In this document: piece after piece, positions 7,939 through 17,486 of the stretch
Position numbering within the stretch: the first letter of the stretch is position 1
How the letters are laid out: each line of letters starts with the position of its first letter
From: CAYFLR01 sp964343805
GTDB taxonomy: Bacteria; Bdellovibrionota_B; Oligoflexia; CAYFLR01
Length of the DNA: 64,000 nucleotides
Reading direction: 5' to 3'
Assembly: GCA_964343805.1 (NCBI GenBank)
Contig: CAYFLR010000012.1
Span: 72,150 to 136,149, forward strand
Notes under the pieces: model-generated
The model's input: only the letters and a program-made list of their open reading frames with translations
Database searches by the model: none
What the model was told of the DNA's origin: nothing
Program-made: the position numbers and the translations under genes

Positions 7939-10934
7939 TAAACCTCTTTCAATTTACTCTGTCTTCCTGAAACAGATATTCTCAAAATTACTCGCATAAT
8001 TATTTCTAAGGTCTCTTCAATGGTTACATAAAACATAGGAATCCCCACTAAACTGAGAAAGGTGGAGACAAAGAGACCGAAAACCATAACAACCGCTATT
8101 CCACGGAAAATTTCTGCACCGGTACCAAGACCTAAAACCATAGGCAGCATTCCGGTAATAGTTGTGAGACTGGTAATCAAAATGGGAGCAATTCGTGCTT
8201 TTATGGCACCGGCAATGGCAATATGTGGCAGAGTATATTTTTTCCTTTGAGTAATAATATGATCCACTAAGAGAATTCCATTGTTAACTGTAATCCCAGC
8301 TAACATAATAAATCCAATGCTGGCAGGGGCAGAAGTAAACTCTTTGCAGAGCATAAGCCCTGGAATAGCACCAAGAAAAGTAAGTAAGAAGGTAAACAAA
8401 ATAGTAATCGGATGAATGATTGAACCAAATTGCACCGCCAAAATGGCATAGATTAACACCAGGGAGAGGATGAGGATTTTTGATAGCTGTTTAAAACTAT
8501 TATTAATCGTCTCAGAGCCTCCGGCAAATATGAGCCATTTTTCTTTGATATCCCTTTTTAGGATTTCCATAACTGTGCTTAATGCCACAATAGAGCGGTC
8601 GAAGTTTGCTGAAATAAAAGCCACATTGTTTAAATTATGGTGAAAGATATTTTGACTGGTCTCCTTTCGGGTAAATGAAAACAAATTAACACCGCCTCCA
8701 TCAACTGGATTGATAATATCCTCTTGCGATTTCATAAAAATTTTCGAGGTGATGGGTAGGTTCATACTCTTACTTTTCAAGGAAGTTTGTAAGATGTCGG
8801 TGGAGATCCCCGCTAGATCAAGCCGTGTGAGTTGAGGTAGCACATCAATATTTTCACTGGTTTTAGTAGAGTGGTTGATAATTTCACTCATAGTAGGAAT
8901 TGATTTTAACGACCGATAGAGACGCCTCTCTTTATTCTGTAGATCTTCCAAATCAGAATAAATAATCTTTAATTCTAGTGGGGTTCCCACTGTGACTTTA
9001 TCATCAAACCGTGAGAATGGGTTGATGCTCACCTTTATATGAGGATAACGGGAAGCGAGATAGCTCTTTAATTCCCTTATATCCTGACCGGCAATAGGAG
9101 CTTTTTGGGGAATAAATGCCAGTTTTGATTCCGTACTGGTGATCGTGGTATTGGTTCTTTCAACTGGAATTATTTTGCGCAAGTGAGTCCCAAAATCTTT
9201 GATTGCTCTATTAACGGTATTTATAGAGGTATTTGGAGAGAATGAAAAGTTGGCTACATAGGAGGTGGGTTTCTCTGGGGGTAAGAACTCTAAGGGAGGC
9301 AAAAAGTTAAAAAGAGTGACAATGGACACCATAATTCCGAGTAGCAAAGCGACTCTAAGTTTTGGTTTATGAATGATGAAAGAGGTGAGGTTAATCAGCT
9401 TGGTTCCTTGTTCTTCTGCCCACCTATCTAATTTAGCAATGACATTTCTCATAGGGTGTTTAGATTGATTTCCATTGACACGAGGTAAACTGGTTAAAAA
9501 CTTAGCAGCCATCGCGGGTACAACCAGGATACTTATTATCATGGAAAAGGTCAGGGAAAAAATAATGGTGAGGGCCAAATCTCTAAACAAAGCACCTACT
9601 ATATTCTGTAAAAAGACGATCGGTAGAAAAACAGCTAAGGAGGTTAAAGTGGATGAAAAAATAGGTAAGGCAATATCCTTAACTCCTCGAATGGCGGCCT
9701 CAGGTTGCTCTTTTTGCTGTCTAAGTTCATTGAGAATATTGGAAACCGCCGAAATCGAACTGTCTACCACCATTCCGATCCCCAAGGAAATTCCTGCTAG
9801 AGATAGAATATTCAATGATACGTTTAAAAGAAACATGGCACTGAAGGTGAGGGAGAGGGAGAGAGGAATAGAAATGCAAACAATAAAAGTAGGGGTCAAG
9901 CTTTTGAAAAAGAGCAAGATAAAAAGGGAAGTAAGAATGGTACCTACCAAAATGTTGCCACTCAAGACGGATTGGGCATTTTTAATATAGGTAGAATCAT
10001 TCACTGAAATTAAAAATTCAATATCAGTGTTCTGAGATTTAAATTTTTCCAGGATGTTAAGTGTTTTTGCGATGATATCCAAGGTATTGGCACCAGTCTC
10101 TTTGATGATGGCGAGTGAGATCGATTCCTTTTGATTTGCTAAAGAATAAGATCCATAGGCGTTCATCCTAATTTCTATATCGGCAAGTTCGGTTAATTTT
10201 ATATATTTTGGGGCTTCATTGGGAACAAAAATAGGTATTTTAATTTCCTTTAGCGTTTTTAAATCTTGTTTGGGGGGAGGGAGGGCTGAGATGTAGTTAC
10301 CATTTTGTAATTTTATGTTGCCTAGCCTTGATATGCGGTATGTGTCTTTAATAACACTATAGAGATAGGGAATGTTGAGACCCAATTTATCTAATTTCTC
10401 CTTTTTAGGCGTTATAAGAAGTTCTTTTTTTAACTGCCCTTCTATGGAAACCCTTCCTACTCCATTGATCCTAGAAATAGATTGTTTCAGGTCAGTTATT
10501 AATAAATCCATATTCTTACTTTTTGCGCCTTTGGGAAAGAGATCAAATCTAAAAATAGGACTGGCACCAGGCGTATAGCGGTAGAGCAAAGAGGAATATC
10601 TTTGGGTGATATCAGAGACCTGACGCGATTTTTGATTAATGTCAACTGTCCAATCAAAGTGAACAATAATAATCGAATACTTAGAGTTGGTTTTAGATTC
10701 AAGTAATTCAATTCCACTCAAATTGTTTAATTCTACTTCAATGGGCCGGGTGATATCTTTTTCCGCTATCTTGGGTTCCATATTGTGCAAAGGTGTGATA
10801 ATGGCGATGACCGGTGGGTTAAAATTGGGCAGCAGTTCACTGGGAAGTAATTTTAAACAATAAATCCCTAATGTGAAAAAAAAGACACAAAGGATAAAAG
10901 TGACTGTTGTGTGACGAGTGTAATATTCAATCAT
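7938..10934 (-). CDS. RND efflux permease subunit 1
   Basis: 998 residues, an intact RND-superfamily permease: proton-driven inner-membrane pump that hands substrates to a periplasmic adaptor and a TolC-type channel. Visible landmarks are TM1 followed by LLPSELLPNFNPP, the porter domains, TM4 GISLGIGMVVDSSISAV, the FRDLALTIIFSL loop, a second duplicated half with TM7 near residue 520, and TM10 GITVNNGILLVDHI. In TM4 the usual Asp-Asp pair is Asp-Ser, leaving one acidic residue for the proton relay. The start overlaps the adaptor gene by 8 bases. With a second RND gene directly downstream, a heteromeric pump such as MdtBC is a reasonable analogy. Substrate unknown. Confidence 0.92.
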   Translation of the reverse strand: MIEYYTRHTTVTFILCVFFFTLGIYCLKLLPSELLPNFNPPVIAIITPLHNMEPKIAEKDITRPIEVELNNLSGIELLESKTNSKYSIIIVHFDWTVDINQKSRQVSDITQRYSSLLYRYTPGASPIFRFDLFPKGAKSKNMDLLITDLKQSISRINGVGRVSIEGQLKKELLITPKKEKLDKLGLNIPYLYSVIKDTYRISRLGNIKLQNGNYISALPPPKQDLKTLKEIKIPIFVPNEAPKYIKLTELADIEIRMNAYGSYSLANQKESISLAIIKETGANTLDIIAKTLNILEKFKSQNTDIEFLISVNDSTYIKNAQSVLSGNILVGTILTSLFILLFFKSLTPTFIVCISIPLSLSLTFSAMFLLNVSLNILSLAGISLGIGMVVDSSISAVSNILNELRQQKEQPEAAIRGVKDIALPIFSSTLTSLAVFLPIVFLQNIVGALFRDLALTIIFSLTFSMIISILVVPAMAAKFLTSLPRVNGNQSKHPMRNVIAKLDRWAEEQGTKLINLTSFIIHKPKLRVALLLGIMVSIVTLFNFLPPLEFLPPEKPTSYVANFSFSPNTSINTVNRAIKDFGTHLRKIIPVERTNTTITSTESKLAFIPQKAPIAGQDIRELKSYLASRYPHIKVSINPFSRFDDKVTVGTPLELKIIYSDLEDLQNKERRLYRSLKSIPTMSEIINHSTKTSENIDVLPQLTRLDLAGISTDILQTSLKSKSMNLPITSKIFMKSQEDIINPVDGGGVNLFSFTRKETSQNIFHHNLNNVAFISANFDRSIVALSTVMEILKRDIKEKWLIFAGGSETINNSFKQLSKILILSLVLIYAILAVQFGSIIHPITILFTFLLTFLGAIPGLMLCKEFTSAPASIGFIMLAGITVNNGILLVDHIITQRKKYTLPHIAIAGAIKARIAPILITSLTTITGMLPMVLGLGTGAEIFRGIAVVMVFGLFVSTFLSLVGIPMFYVTIEETLEIIMRVILRISVSGRQSKLKEV

Positions 10935-11970
10935 GTTTAGTTAAATTACGAATTTGTTGCCCTTCAGCTAAGTTAGTAATATTGGAGTTGGCGATAACAT
11001 CATTTTCCGTGACTCCGCTTTTCACCTCAATTCTTCCACCGGTTGCAAATCCTGTCTCAATAGTTGTTAGTTGCAATCTATTTTCTTTGATAGTAAAAAT
11101 TTCACTTGTATAATGACGAATGATGGAGCTTCTCGGAATGGTTAAAGAATTCGGTTTTTCCCAGAGTAACAGGGCTCCATCGATCATTTGACCAATCCTA
11201 AAATAGTCTGATTTTAAACTTAATGTGATGGTTAGATTTTGAGTGATGGGATCCACTACTTTTCCCAATTCGAGGATTTTACCACTGGCTCTTATGCTTT
11301 TTGCCTCCCGAAACTGAACTAGAGAATCTTTTGAAATAAAAGAAAATAGGCTCTGATGAATATTAACATCTGCAATTAATTTGTTAGGGTCTAGGATATG
11401 AAATGCCGGAGTGCCAATACTTGCAACCTGTAACCTAGTGGTAAAGTTTTTTGCAATGATTCCATTGAAGGGGCTTATAATCTGATGTAATCTTTTTTTC
11501 TCTAACAGTAATTGGTAAGCCGAATTGATGGCTGCTAAACCGGCTTCTAACTCGGAGAATTTGGCCTTAATCTTTTCATATTCAGCTTCAGCGATCATCT
11601 TATTTTTATAAAGACTTTTCTGTCTGGCTAGATGTGCAGGGTTGGCTGCCTCAGTCGCTGCTTTCAACCTTTGTTTAGTGGCCGCAATTTCCAGGTCAAG
11701 AAGTCTGGTTGATAACTTACATAACACCTCTCCCTTTTTTACCACTCCGCTCTTATTTTTGAGACAGCTTTCAATTTCTCCTTGGCTCTGAAAGAAAAGG
11801 GTTTTCTCATGTTGAGGTTTGACCACTGTGGTAAAAGGAAGAGTTCTTTTTAGATTGGTTCGTTTGGGTTTTACCGTATGGATAGGAGTCGCTTTTTGTT
11901 GCCCTGGTGGTAATTCTCCTAATGAGCAACTCACCACTCCTATACATAGAATTATTAATAAGATCCGCAT
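10927..11970 (-). CDS. RND periplasmic adaptor (membrane fusion) lipoprotein
   Basis: 347 residues. Lipobox VVSC places Cys 15 as the lipidated residue. The order is a split lipoyl (biotinyl-like) domain (KSGVVKKGEVLCKLS and ISPFNGIIAKNF), a helical hairpin between them with KSLYKNKMIAEAEYEKIKAK, then the beta-barrel and membrane-proximal domains. This is the HlyD/AcrA type of adaptor that links RND permeases to an outer-membrane channel. It overlaps the TolC-like gene by 16 bases upstream and the permease gene by 8 bases downstream, so it belongs to one operon with them. Specific substrate cannot be read from the sequence. Confidence 0.92.
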   Translation of the reverse strand: MRILLIILCIGVVSCSLGELPPGQQKATPIHTVKPKRTNLKRTLPFTTVVKPQHEKTLFFQSQGEIESCLKNKSGVVKKGEVLCKLSTRLLDLEIAATKQRLKAATEAANPAHLARQKSLYKNKMIAEAEYEKIKAKFSELEAGLAAINSAYQLLLEKKRLHQIISPFNGIIAKNFTTRLQVASIGTPAFHILDPNKLIADVNIHQSLFSFISKDSLVQFREAKSIRASGKILELGKVVDPITQNLTITLSLKSDYFRIGQMIDGALLLWEKPNSLTIPRSSIIRHYTSEIFTIKENRLQLTTIETGFATGGRIEVKSGVTENDVIANSNITNLAEGQQIRNLTKHD

Positions 11971-13340
11971 CTAATTTGCTCCCTAATGGATAATCCACTA
12001 TTTTGATAAAGTTCATTAAGTAGGCTGATCTGTTTGGCCGTGTGAGCTAAATAAGTTAAAGTTTCTCTTTGGGTATTGATATTTATTTGTAGTAATTTTA
12101 CCTTAGGTATCAGTTTATTTTGATAACTGGTGGCAGCCATTTTTGCTTGCAGTTTGGCTAGATTCATTTTTTCTTTTAAAATTCTCTTCTGGCCTTCTGA
12201 TTGACGTAATTCTTGATATACATTCCAGATGTCTTTCACCAGGGACTTTTTATAACTGGTCAATCCGATTCTTGCTTCTCTAACTCGTGAAAGAGCTTTT
12301 CTTTGATCATGATAACTAAAATGTCCGTCATAAAGTGGCATAAGGAAAGCTCCGCCGAAGGACCAGTTCATCTCATCTGTATCCGGGCTGCCATCTTTGA
12401 TATACTCTAAAGAGCCAAAAATAAGTGCTTTAGGTGAGAGGGGATCTTGCTTTTCAACCAATGATTTGGCTGTTTCCGCGAGATGAACTGCAGAATTTAA
12501 TTTTTTAATTTGCAGATTATTATGCCTTATATGACCTAAATATTTTTCAATGGGCTCAGGGGGGAAATGGTGGGGGAGTTGAATGCAGGTTTTCCCAATT
12601 TGATTGGTTGATAAACTTTGCAGTCCAGTGAGGATGGCCAATCCTTTGAGAAGTTCGTCTAAACTGTCTCGCTCTTTTTGCAGTTCTAATTCGGCCTCTA
12701 AATGAGCTATTTTTGCTTCCATTACTTTGGGTTCGGTTACCTCTCCATTTCGATATTTTTGGGTAATAAGGTTATAGCTTTGGGAGGTGGCGGTGAGGAT
12801 ATTTTGGCGAATGGATATTTTTTGTCTTGCAAAATAGGCCCCATAGAAAAGACCAATAATGGTGGTGATGACCTTTTCGCTAGTTAAGCTTTTTTCTAAC
12901 TCGATTTGCTGTAAGCGCTTTTTTTCAAAATTAATTCGGGTACTAAATAGACCGCTGGCATATACAAACTGCCGAAAACCAACTCCGACCGCAAAGGTGT
13001 TCTCATCGATCTGAATATTATTAGTAGTTTTATTACTCCCGGTGTAATCGCTCATAGTTTCTGTTTGCACGGATTTTAACTCTCGATTGATCCGTTCTGA
13101 AAGGGCATTTGGATCCCTTTGATAAAGGTGACCCATAACTAAGTGAATATTTGGTTTTAAAGCCGCCCTTGCTTTTTCTACTTCAGCAAAATGTTGATTT
13201 TCCTTTTCCTGCAGTAAAAGTAAATTAGGTGCATTTTTGATTCCTAAATCAATTAACTCGGGCAGATGAAAAACTTTTTCCCTGCCAATGAGTGGCCCAC
13301 AAGAGAGGATTGTTAGAATGAATATAAACAGTATTTTCAT
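11955..13340 (-). CDS. TolC-family outer-membrane efflux protein
   Basis: 461 residues. After a signal sequence ending LTILSCGPLIG (a possible lipobox, Cys 14, as in OprM-type channels) the protein has the outer-membrane efflux protein pattern: two long helical repeats with LPELIDLGIKNAPNLLLLQ and FVYASGLFSTRINFEKKRL, then a second repeat beginning PLYDGHFSYHDQRKALSRV. It forms the trimeric outer-membrane exit duct of the pump. Its ATG overlaps the stop of the STAS gene (TAATG) and its end overlaps the adaptor gene by 16 bases, so the whole set is probably translated in a coupled way. Confidence 0.9.
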   Translation of the reverse strand: MKILFIFILTILSCGPLIGREKVFHLPELIDLGIKNAPNLLLLQEKENQHFAEVEKARAALKPNIHLVMGHLYQRDPNALSERINRELKSVQTETMSDYTGSNKTTNNIQIDENTFAVGVGFRQFVYASGLFSTRINFEKKRLQQIELEKSLTSEKVITTIIGLFYGAYFARQKISIRQNILTATSQSYNLITQKYRNGEVTEPKVMEAKIAHLEAELELQKERDSLDELLKGLAILTGLQSLSTNQIGKTCIQLPHHFPPEPIEKYLGHIRHNNLQIKKLNSAVHLAETAKSLVEKQDPLSPKALIFGSLEYIKDGSPDTDEMNWSFGGAFLMPLYDGHFSYHDQRKALSRVREARIGLTSYKKSLVKDIWNVYQELRQSEGQKRILKEKMNLAKLQAKMAATSYQNKLIPKVKLLQININTQRETLTYLAHTAKQISLLNELYQNSGLSIREQIRCGSY

Positions 13341-13681
13341 TATGAATTATCCAAAATGGCTTCTTCTTGTTTGGGGTAAACATTCAGTGCTCTATGAATC
13401 CGAGTGAATTCAGCTGTCTTTTTTGCCGCTTCTGATAACTCCGTTAAACAAACAATTCCATCGTATTGCTTTGCTCTCTTATCTGCCTTTAGAAAGGTTC
13501 GGAGGCAGCTGGCACTTAAGTACTCTGCTTCTTTGAGATTGATGATGGTTTTAAAACAACCGGTGTTGATGATGGTTTGAAGTTCATCTAATAGAATATC
13601 AGAACAGAAATTATCTATTCGACCTTTGAGATAGAGAACTAGAATCCCTTCCTTTTTCTCTTCCTGCACTTCCATGAGCAT
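13340..13681 (-). CDS. STAS-domain protein (anti-sigma-factor-antagonist-like)
   Basis: 113 residues covering a single STAS domain: beta-strand GILVLYLKGRIDN, helix DILLDELQTIIN, then INLKEAEYLSASCLRTFLKA. Aligned to the family's D-S-S-G-L site, Ser 58 takes the position of the phosphorylated serine, while the residue before it is Ala and the Gly is Cys. STAS proteins of this kind switch sigma-factor or other partner proteins in response to serine phosphorylation. It is the first gene of the efflux operon; its stop overlaps the TolC start. Two in-frame ATGs (13681, 13675) are possible and neither has a strong ribosome binding site. No kinase or anti-sigma gene is adjacent. Confidence 0.85.
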   Translation of the reverse strand: MLMEVQEEKKEGILVLYLKGRIDNFCSDILLDELQTIINTGCFKTIINLKEAEYLSASCLRTFLKADKRAKQYDGIVCLTELSEAAKKTAEFTRIHRALNVYPKQEEAILDNS

Positions 13682-13747
13682 TCCGAAATAAAATTGTACT
13701 TTCTATAATAACAATCAGTAACTATAACCTTATCTGCACTGTCTAAA

Positions 13748-16012
13748 CTAAATTCTCTGTCTACGATAGTAAGCCACTAGAGGAACTAAGATCATCAGTA
13801 TTAAGATCCATCCACTTTTGGAGGAATTATTACTGTCAATGCTACATCCATCAGAGTTTCTTCTCTTGGTGGGGGTCTTTTTCTTTTGGGTGGTCGCTTG
13901 ATAACAAGAAGCCCCGTAACAAGCCTGCTGCATGGTTTGATCACCACTTCCCACTGAACTTTGAGGTATAGTTGTTCCATTTGCTGCCTTGTCGTTACCA
14001 CTATTTCCTTGATCCGTTTCACTTGGAATTTGAGAACCTGTTGCTCCAACTCCAGCTGCTTGCAGTGCTTGCTGAACTGCTGCTTGTCTGTCTTGATCTG
14101 AAAGAGGTTCTAAACCTTGTTGTTCACGTTGCTGGGTAATTTGCTGGCTAGTGGTTGTTTCCGCATAGGCAGAGGAATGGTCGTTTTGTTCGGTGGTCAA
14201 TACCGCACAAAACTCTAGAATTCCTGGGTTCGAGAGATCATCAGGAAGACGATCGCCATTGGTATCTTTATAAGTATGATTTTGATCTCTTTTGATGATG
14301 GCCATGCCTTTGGTTCGTACTAACACCACTGGAGGCATTTCTAGCTCGGAGAGACGCATTTCATTTATAAGGATATGTTCACCATTATAGTGTTTGGTGA
14401 TGTCATCTCTGTTTAAGGTGAGAATAGTCCCTTCAGAGGTTTTCTGAGCATTGAAGAAACGATTAATCCGGTTGGCTGGCTTCACCTCATTGATATAAAC
14501 TTCTATCAAATCGAAGCTAGATCCTGCAGGAGGAATAAAGCTGGTTGCTTCATAACCGTTCACAGATAGTAGATTACTAGGTTCAGTGATGGCTTCCAAT
14601 TTAATTTTAACAATGGGAGATTGGCTCTCTAAGAAAGAGTAAGCCTTATAAGTGGTGTATTTGGTTTTAGGATCACTGCCTTCTTCGGTAGCAATTTGAC
14701 GTTTGACCCCACAGTGTTTGTAGATAGATTTTTTGCTACTATCTAACTCAGGAGAAATGATGGTGGACTTAGCTTGGTAGATGGCAAAAGGAAAATAAGA
14801 GTTCTGATAGCCCACAATGTGCTGACTTCGACTATTTAAATCCTGTTTAATAAGATTTAAAAAGACCAAAGACTTTATTTGAAATTGGTTGTTAAAATTA
14901 GCTGGTTGATCTTCTGCAAAGAAAGAAAGAGACTCCATGCGGCCATTTAGGGTGTTGTAGGTGAAAGGAGGAAAATCATCTGCTAGGTTAAAAAAACCAT
15001 CGCCAATTTCTACATTTACATAGGTATGAGCACCATCTGGAAATTCGATGTCTCCATCTTTATAAACCCAAGCTTCCGCTTTTTTCTCGGTAGTATTGGC
15101 AAATAGTTCATGAGCATTTTCAAGAGTCATATAGTGTCCTGCTCCTACATGAGAAAGGGTGTACTCATCTTTTCCCAGACTGACAATAGTTACCGAATTG
15201 TCATTATCTAATTTGTTAAAGTTATTAAATCGGGATTTGGCTACTCGATAGATACCAAAGGCGATCACTTGGTTATTACTTTCTACATGGGTTCGCTCCG
15301 ATTCTTTCACCTCTTGTTCTTTTTCTTTTAGATACTCATTAACAGCTACTAAATCAATCATTGGACTTTTTAGCCCTGTGGCTGAAACACGTCCGTAACC
15401 GACTAAATGAATAAGGCTTTCTCCTGCGGATTGAGTGAGGATGGGAGTGCTTTTATTGATCATAGAGAGAGTGATATTAGAATCGATTTTTTTGGCCACC
15501 GAGAGACTTTTGTAGAAGTCTTTGGTGTAATCAGCACTGTCAGCTAGAGCTTCATCCAGTAAAGGATTTGAAACGCTACCTGTTAAATAGAGTGAAGATA
15601 GAATGTAAACATAGCTCTCTGTCGGATTGGTATCCGCATCATCAGAAGCGCTAGGAGATCCACCCCCATCTTTGGCTCCAGATAGCTCTGCAATAACATA
15701 ACCGAGGGATTTATAATTTATGGTTCCACTAGAGGGGCGACTATCCATAAGTAAGGTTCCTCGAGCGTTGAGACAGGTTATTTTGTTGAGTTTGTCTTTG
15801 GCGCTGGCTAATGGGATCCCATCAACTGTGGCATTTCCATCGATTTTTGAAATGAGCGTACAAGCAGCATTTGCCTCGGCATCAATGGCCTTCAATTCTG
15901 TTTCTTCTTCTTCGTCTTCATCATCACTACCACCGCAGGCAGGAAGTAGAAAAAGCCCGAGAACCATCATTACTAATGTAAGAAAAGTGGTTAATTTATT
16001 TCGGTAAATCAT
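13748..16012 (-). CDS. Large lipoprotein with C-terminal MYXO-CTERM-like anchor
   Basis: 754 residues. The N terminus has a signal with lipobox LLPAC (Cys 26) followed by an acidic linker (DDEDEEEETEL). The long central region has no recognised domain. Near the C terminus are a Gln-rich stretch (QQITQQREQQG; QAAVQQALQAAG) and a basic patch, then a Cys (SDGCSIDS), a hydrophobic helix (SGWILILMILVPLVAYY) and RRQRI. That Cys/TM/Arg tail resembles MYXO-CTERM or other sorting signals cleaved by intramembrane proteases. The protein thus has two possible membrane anchors. It lies 66 bases upstream of the STAS-efflux operon on the same strand. Function unknown. Confidence 0.75.
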   Translation of the reverse strand: MIYRNKLTTFLTLVMMVLGLFLLPACGGSDDEDEEEETELKAIDAEANAACTLISKIDGNATVDGIPLASAKDKLNKITCLNARGTLLMDSRPSSGTINYKSLGYVIAELSGAKDGGGSPSASDDADTNPTESYVYILSSLYLTGSVSNPLLDEALADSADYTKDFYKSLSVAKKIDSNITLSMINKSTPILTQSAGESLIHLVGYGRVSATGLKSPMIDLVAVNEYLKEKEQEVKESERTHVESNNQVIAFGIYRVAKSRFNNFNKLDNDNSVTIVSLGKDEYTLSHVGAGHYMTLENAHELFANTTEKKAEAWVYKDGDIEFPDGAHTYVNVEIGDGFFNLADDFPPFTYNTLNGRMESLSFFAEDQPANFNNQFQIKSLVFLNLIKQDLNSRSQHIVGYQNSYFPFAIYQAKSTIISPELDSSKKSIYKHCGVKRQIATEEGSDPKTKYTTYKAYSFLESQSPIVKIKLEAITEPSNLLSVNGYEATSFIPPAGSSFDLIEVYINEVKPANRINRFFNAQKTSEGTILTLNRDDITKHYNGEHILINEMRLSELEMPPVVLVRTKGMAIIKRDQNHTYKDTNGDRLPDDLSNPGILEFCAVLTTEQNDHSSAYAETTTSQQITQQREQQGLEPLSDQDRQAAVQQALQAAGVGATGSQIPSETDQGNSGNDKAANGTTIPQSSVGSGDQTMQQACYGASCYQATTQKKKTPTKRRNSDGCSIDSNNSSKSGWILILMILVPLVAYYRRQRI

Positions 16013-16198
16013 GGATACCCCTTTGATAAACGAATATTTCTTTTAGTAGTTCGACAAAGATCACTACATTTGGTTCTTTTATCGGTGAGAACTTTATTTA
16101 CTTTAGGAATAGGGAATTAATTTAGTAAAAGCAGGGTGTTAGTCGAGTTAATAGCGGGAGGGTCCTTGTTGGTTTTAGCCAGAAATAGCAGGTTTTTC

Positions 16199-16227
16199 TT
16201 GATCTTACCGGTAAAGTACGATTACAT
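16199..16227 (+). promoter_or_regulatory. Candidate promoter for the amidohydrolase gene
   Basis: TTGATC (16199-16204), 17 bases, TTACAT (16222-16227). The -35 is good and the -10 weak. The spacer contains a perfect 10-base palindrome TTACCGGTAA (16205-16214) that could be an operator. The predicted transcription start falls on the ATG at 16234, which has no Shine-Dalgarno sequence. The rest of the divergent region 16013-16198 shows nothing else I can support. Confidence 0.4.
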
Positions 16228-16233
16228 ATTGAA

Positions 16234-17460
16234 ATGGCAAATAAAAAATCGGGTTTTAGTCTATTTTTTTCACTGATTGTCTTTTATTCCTGTGCCCTTC
16301 TAGACCGCAAGGGAGGAGCGAATAGTCCCTATGCACCCTCTAAGATGATGGACAGTTTATCTCCTTCAGCCAAGAAACTTTTGAATAAAGCTCTGAAAGG
16401 GGTCAATAAAAAGAGGCTAGTGGACTATCATGTCCATATTGTGGGAATTGGTACAGGAAATACCGGCAATTTTGTTCATTCCCATATGCAGAGCTTATTG
16501 CACCCTTTTAAATATCTCCGCTTTTTAGTTTATAAAAATGCAGCAGGAATAGTAAAAAATAAAAATGCTGATAAAGAATATGTAGAGCGGCTGCTTGAAC
16601 TTGCTAAGAATATGAATTATCCAGGGAAGTTTCTCCTTTTGGCCCAAGATAAACACTACAAGCCGGATGGAACTCCCGATTTGGAATTCACTGAGTTTTA
16701 TACTCCCAATGACTATGTTTACAAAATCGCAGAAGAAAACCCTAAATACTTCGAGCCCATGATTTCCATCCACCCTTATCGCAAAGATGCTTTGCAAGAA
16801 CTAGAAAAATGGGGGAAAAAAGGGGTTAAGTTTCTAAAGTGGTTGCCAAATGGGATGGGTATTGATCCATCTAACCCCAAAATAGATCCCTTTTACGATA
16901 TGATGAAGAAATACGAGATGGTTCTTTTTACTCATACCGGTGAGGAAAAGGCGATTGATGCTGAGGAATTTCAGGCATTTGGCAATCCTTTGCTACTAAG
17001 GCGCCCGTTAGATAGAGGGGTTCAGGTTATAATGGCCCATTGTGCTTCCCTAGGAGATAATGTAGATCTTGACCGAAAGGATGGTAAGCGGGTTTCTAAT
17101 TTTGAGCTTTTTCTCCGTATGATGGAAGATCCCAAATATGAAGACTTGGTTTTTGGTGAGATAGCAGGTATTACTCAGTTTAACCGCTACCGCAATGTAC
17201 TAAAGGATTTACTTGCCAAAGATCACCTCCATTCAAGACTCATTCAAGGCAGCGATTATCCCTTGCCGGCTATCAATATGCTCATTCGCACCAGCGATTT
17301 TCACGATGAAGGATTTATCACCGAGCAAGAGATGGAGGATTTAAACGAAATATTTGAATTCAACCCTCTGCTATTTGATTTTGTTCTCAAAAGAACCATT
17401 CGTCATCCCGACACCGGTGAGCAGTTTCCTCCCTCTCTATTTAATTCTCCTTTTCATTAA
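16234..17460 (+). CDS. Amidohydrolase-family metal-dependent hydrolase, probable lipoprotein
   Basis: 408 residues. A short hydrophobic leader ends in a possible lipobox (VFYSC, Cys 20). The rest matches the amidohydrolase-2 TIM-barrel pattern: strand-1 metal ligands in DYHVHI (His 66, His 68), FTHTGEE (His 234), MAHCAS (His 269) and the strand-8 Asp in IQGSDYPLP (Asp 341). A Lys-containing strand VKFLKWLPNG precedes the third ligand. These enzymes hydrolyse or decarboxylate C-N or C-C bonds at a mono- or binuclear metal site; the substrate is not evident. Lipid anchoring would be unusual for the family and places it in the envelope. The next gene starts 26 bases downstream. Confidence 0.82.
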   Translation: MANKKSGFSLFFSLIVFYSCALLDRKGGANSPYAPSKMMDSLSPSAKKLLNKALKGVNKKRLVDYHVHIVGIGTGNTGNFVHSHMQSLLHPFKYLRFLVYKNAAGIVKNKNADKEYVERLLELAKNMNYPGKFLLLAQDKHYKPDGTPDLEFTEFYTPNDYVYKIAEENPKYFEPMISIHPYRKDALQELEKWGKKGVKFLKWLPNGMGIDPSNPKIDPFYDMMKKYEMVLFTHTGEEKAIDAEEFQAFGNPLLLRRPLDRGVQVIMAHCASLGDNVDLDRKDGKRVSNFELFLRMMEDPKYEDLVFGEIAGITQFNRYRNVLKDLLAKDHLHSRLIQGSDYPLPAINMLIRTSDFHDEGFITEQEMEDLNEIFEFNPLLFDFVLKRTIRHPDTGEQFPPSLFNSPFH

Positions 17461-17486
17461 TTGAAAAAATTGGACACAGATAAATT

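Noticed and set aside
9475..9990. 171-residue open frame opposite RND permease 1
   Set aside because: It lies wholly inside a well-supported RND gene on the other strand and its composition is an antisense reflection of TM helices.
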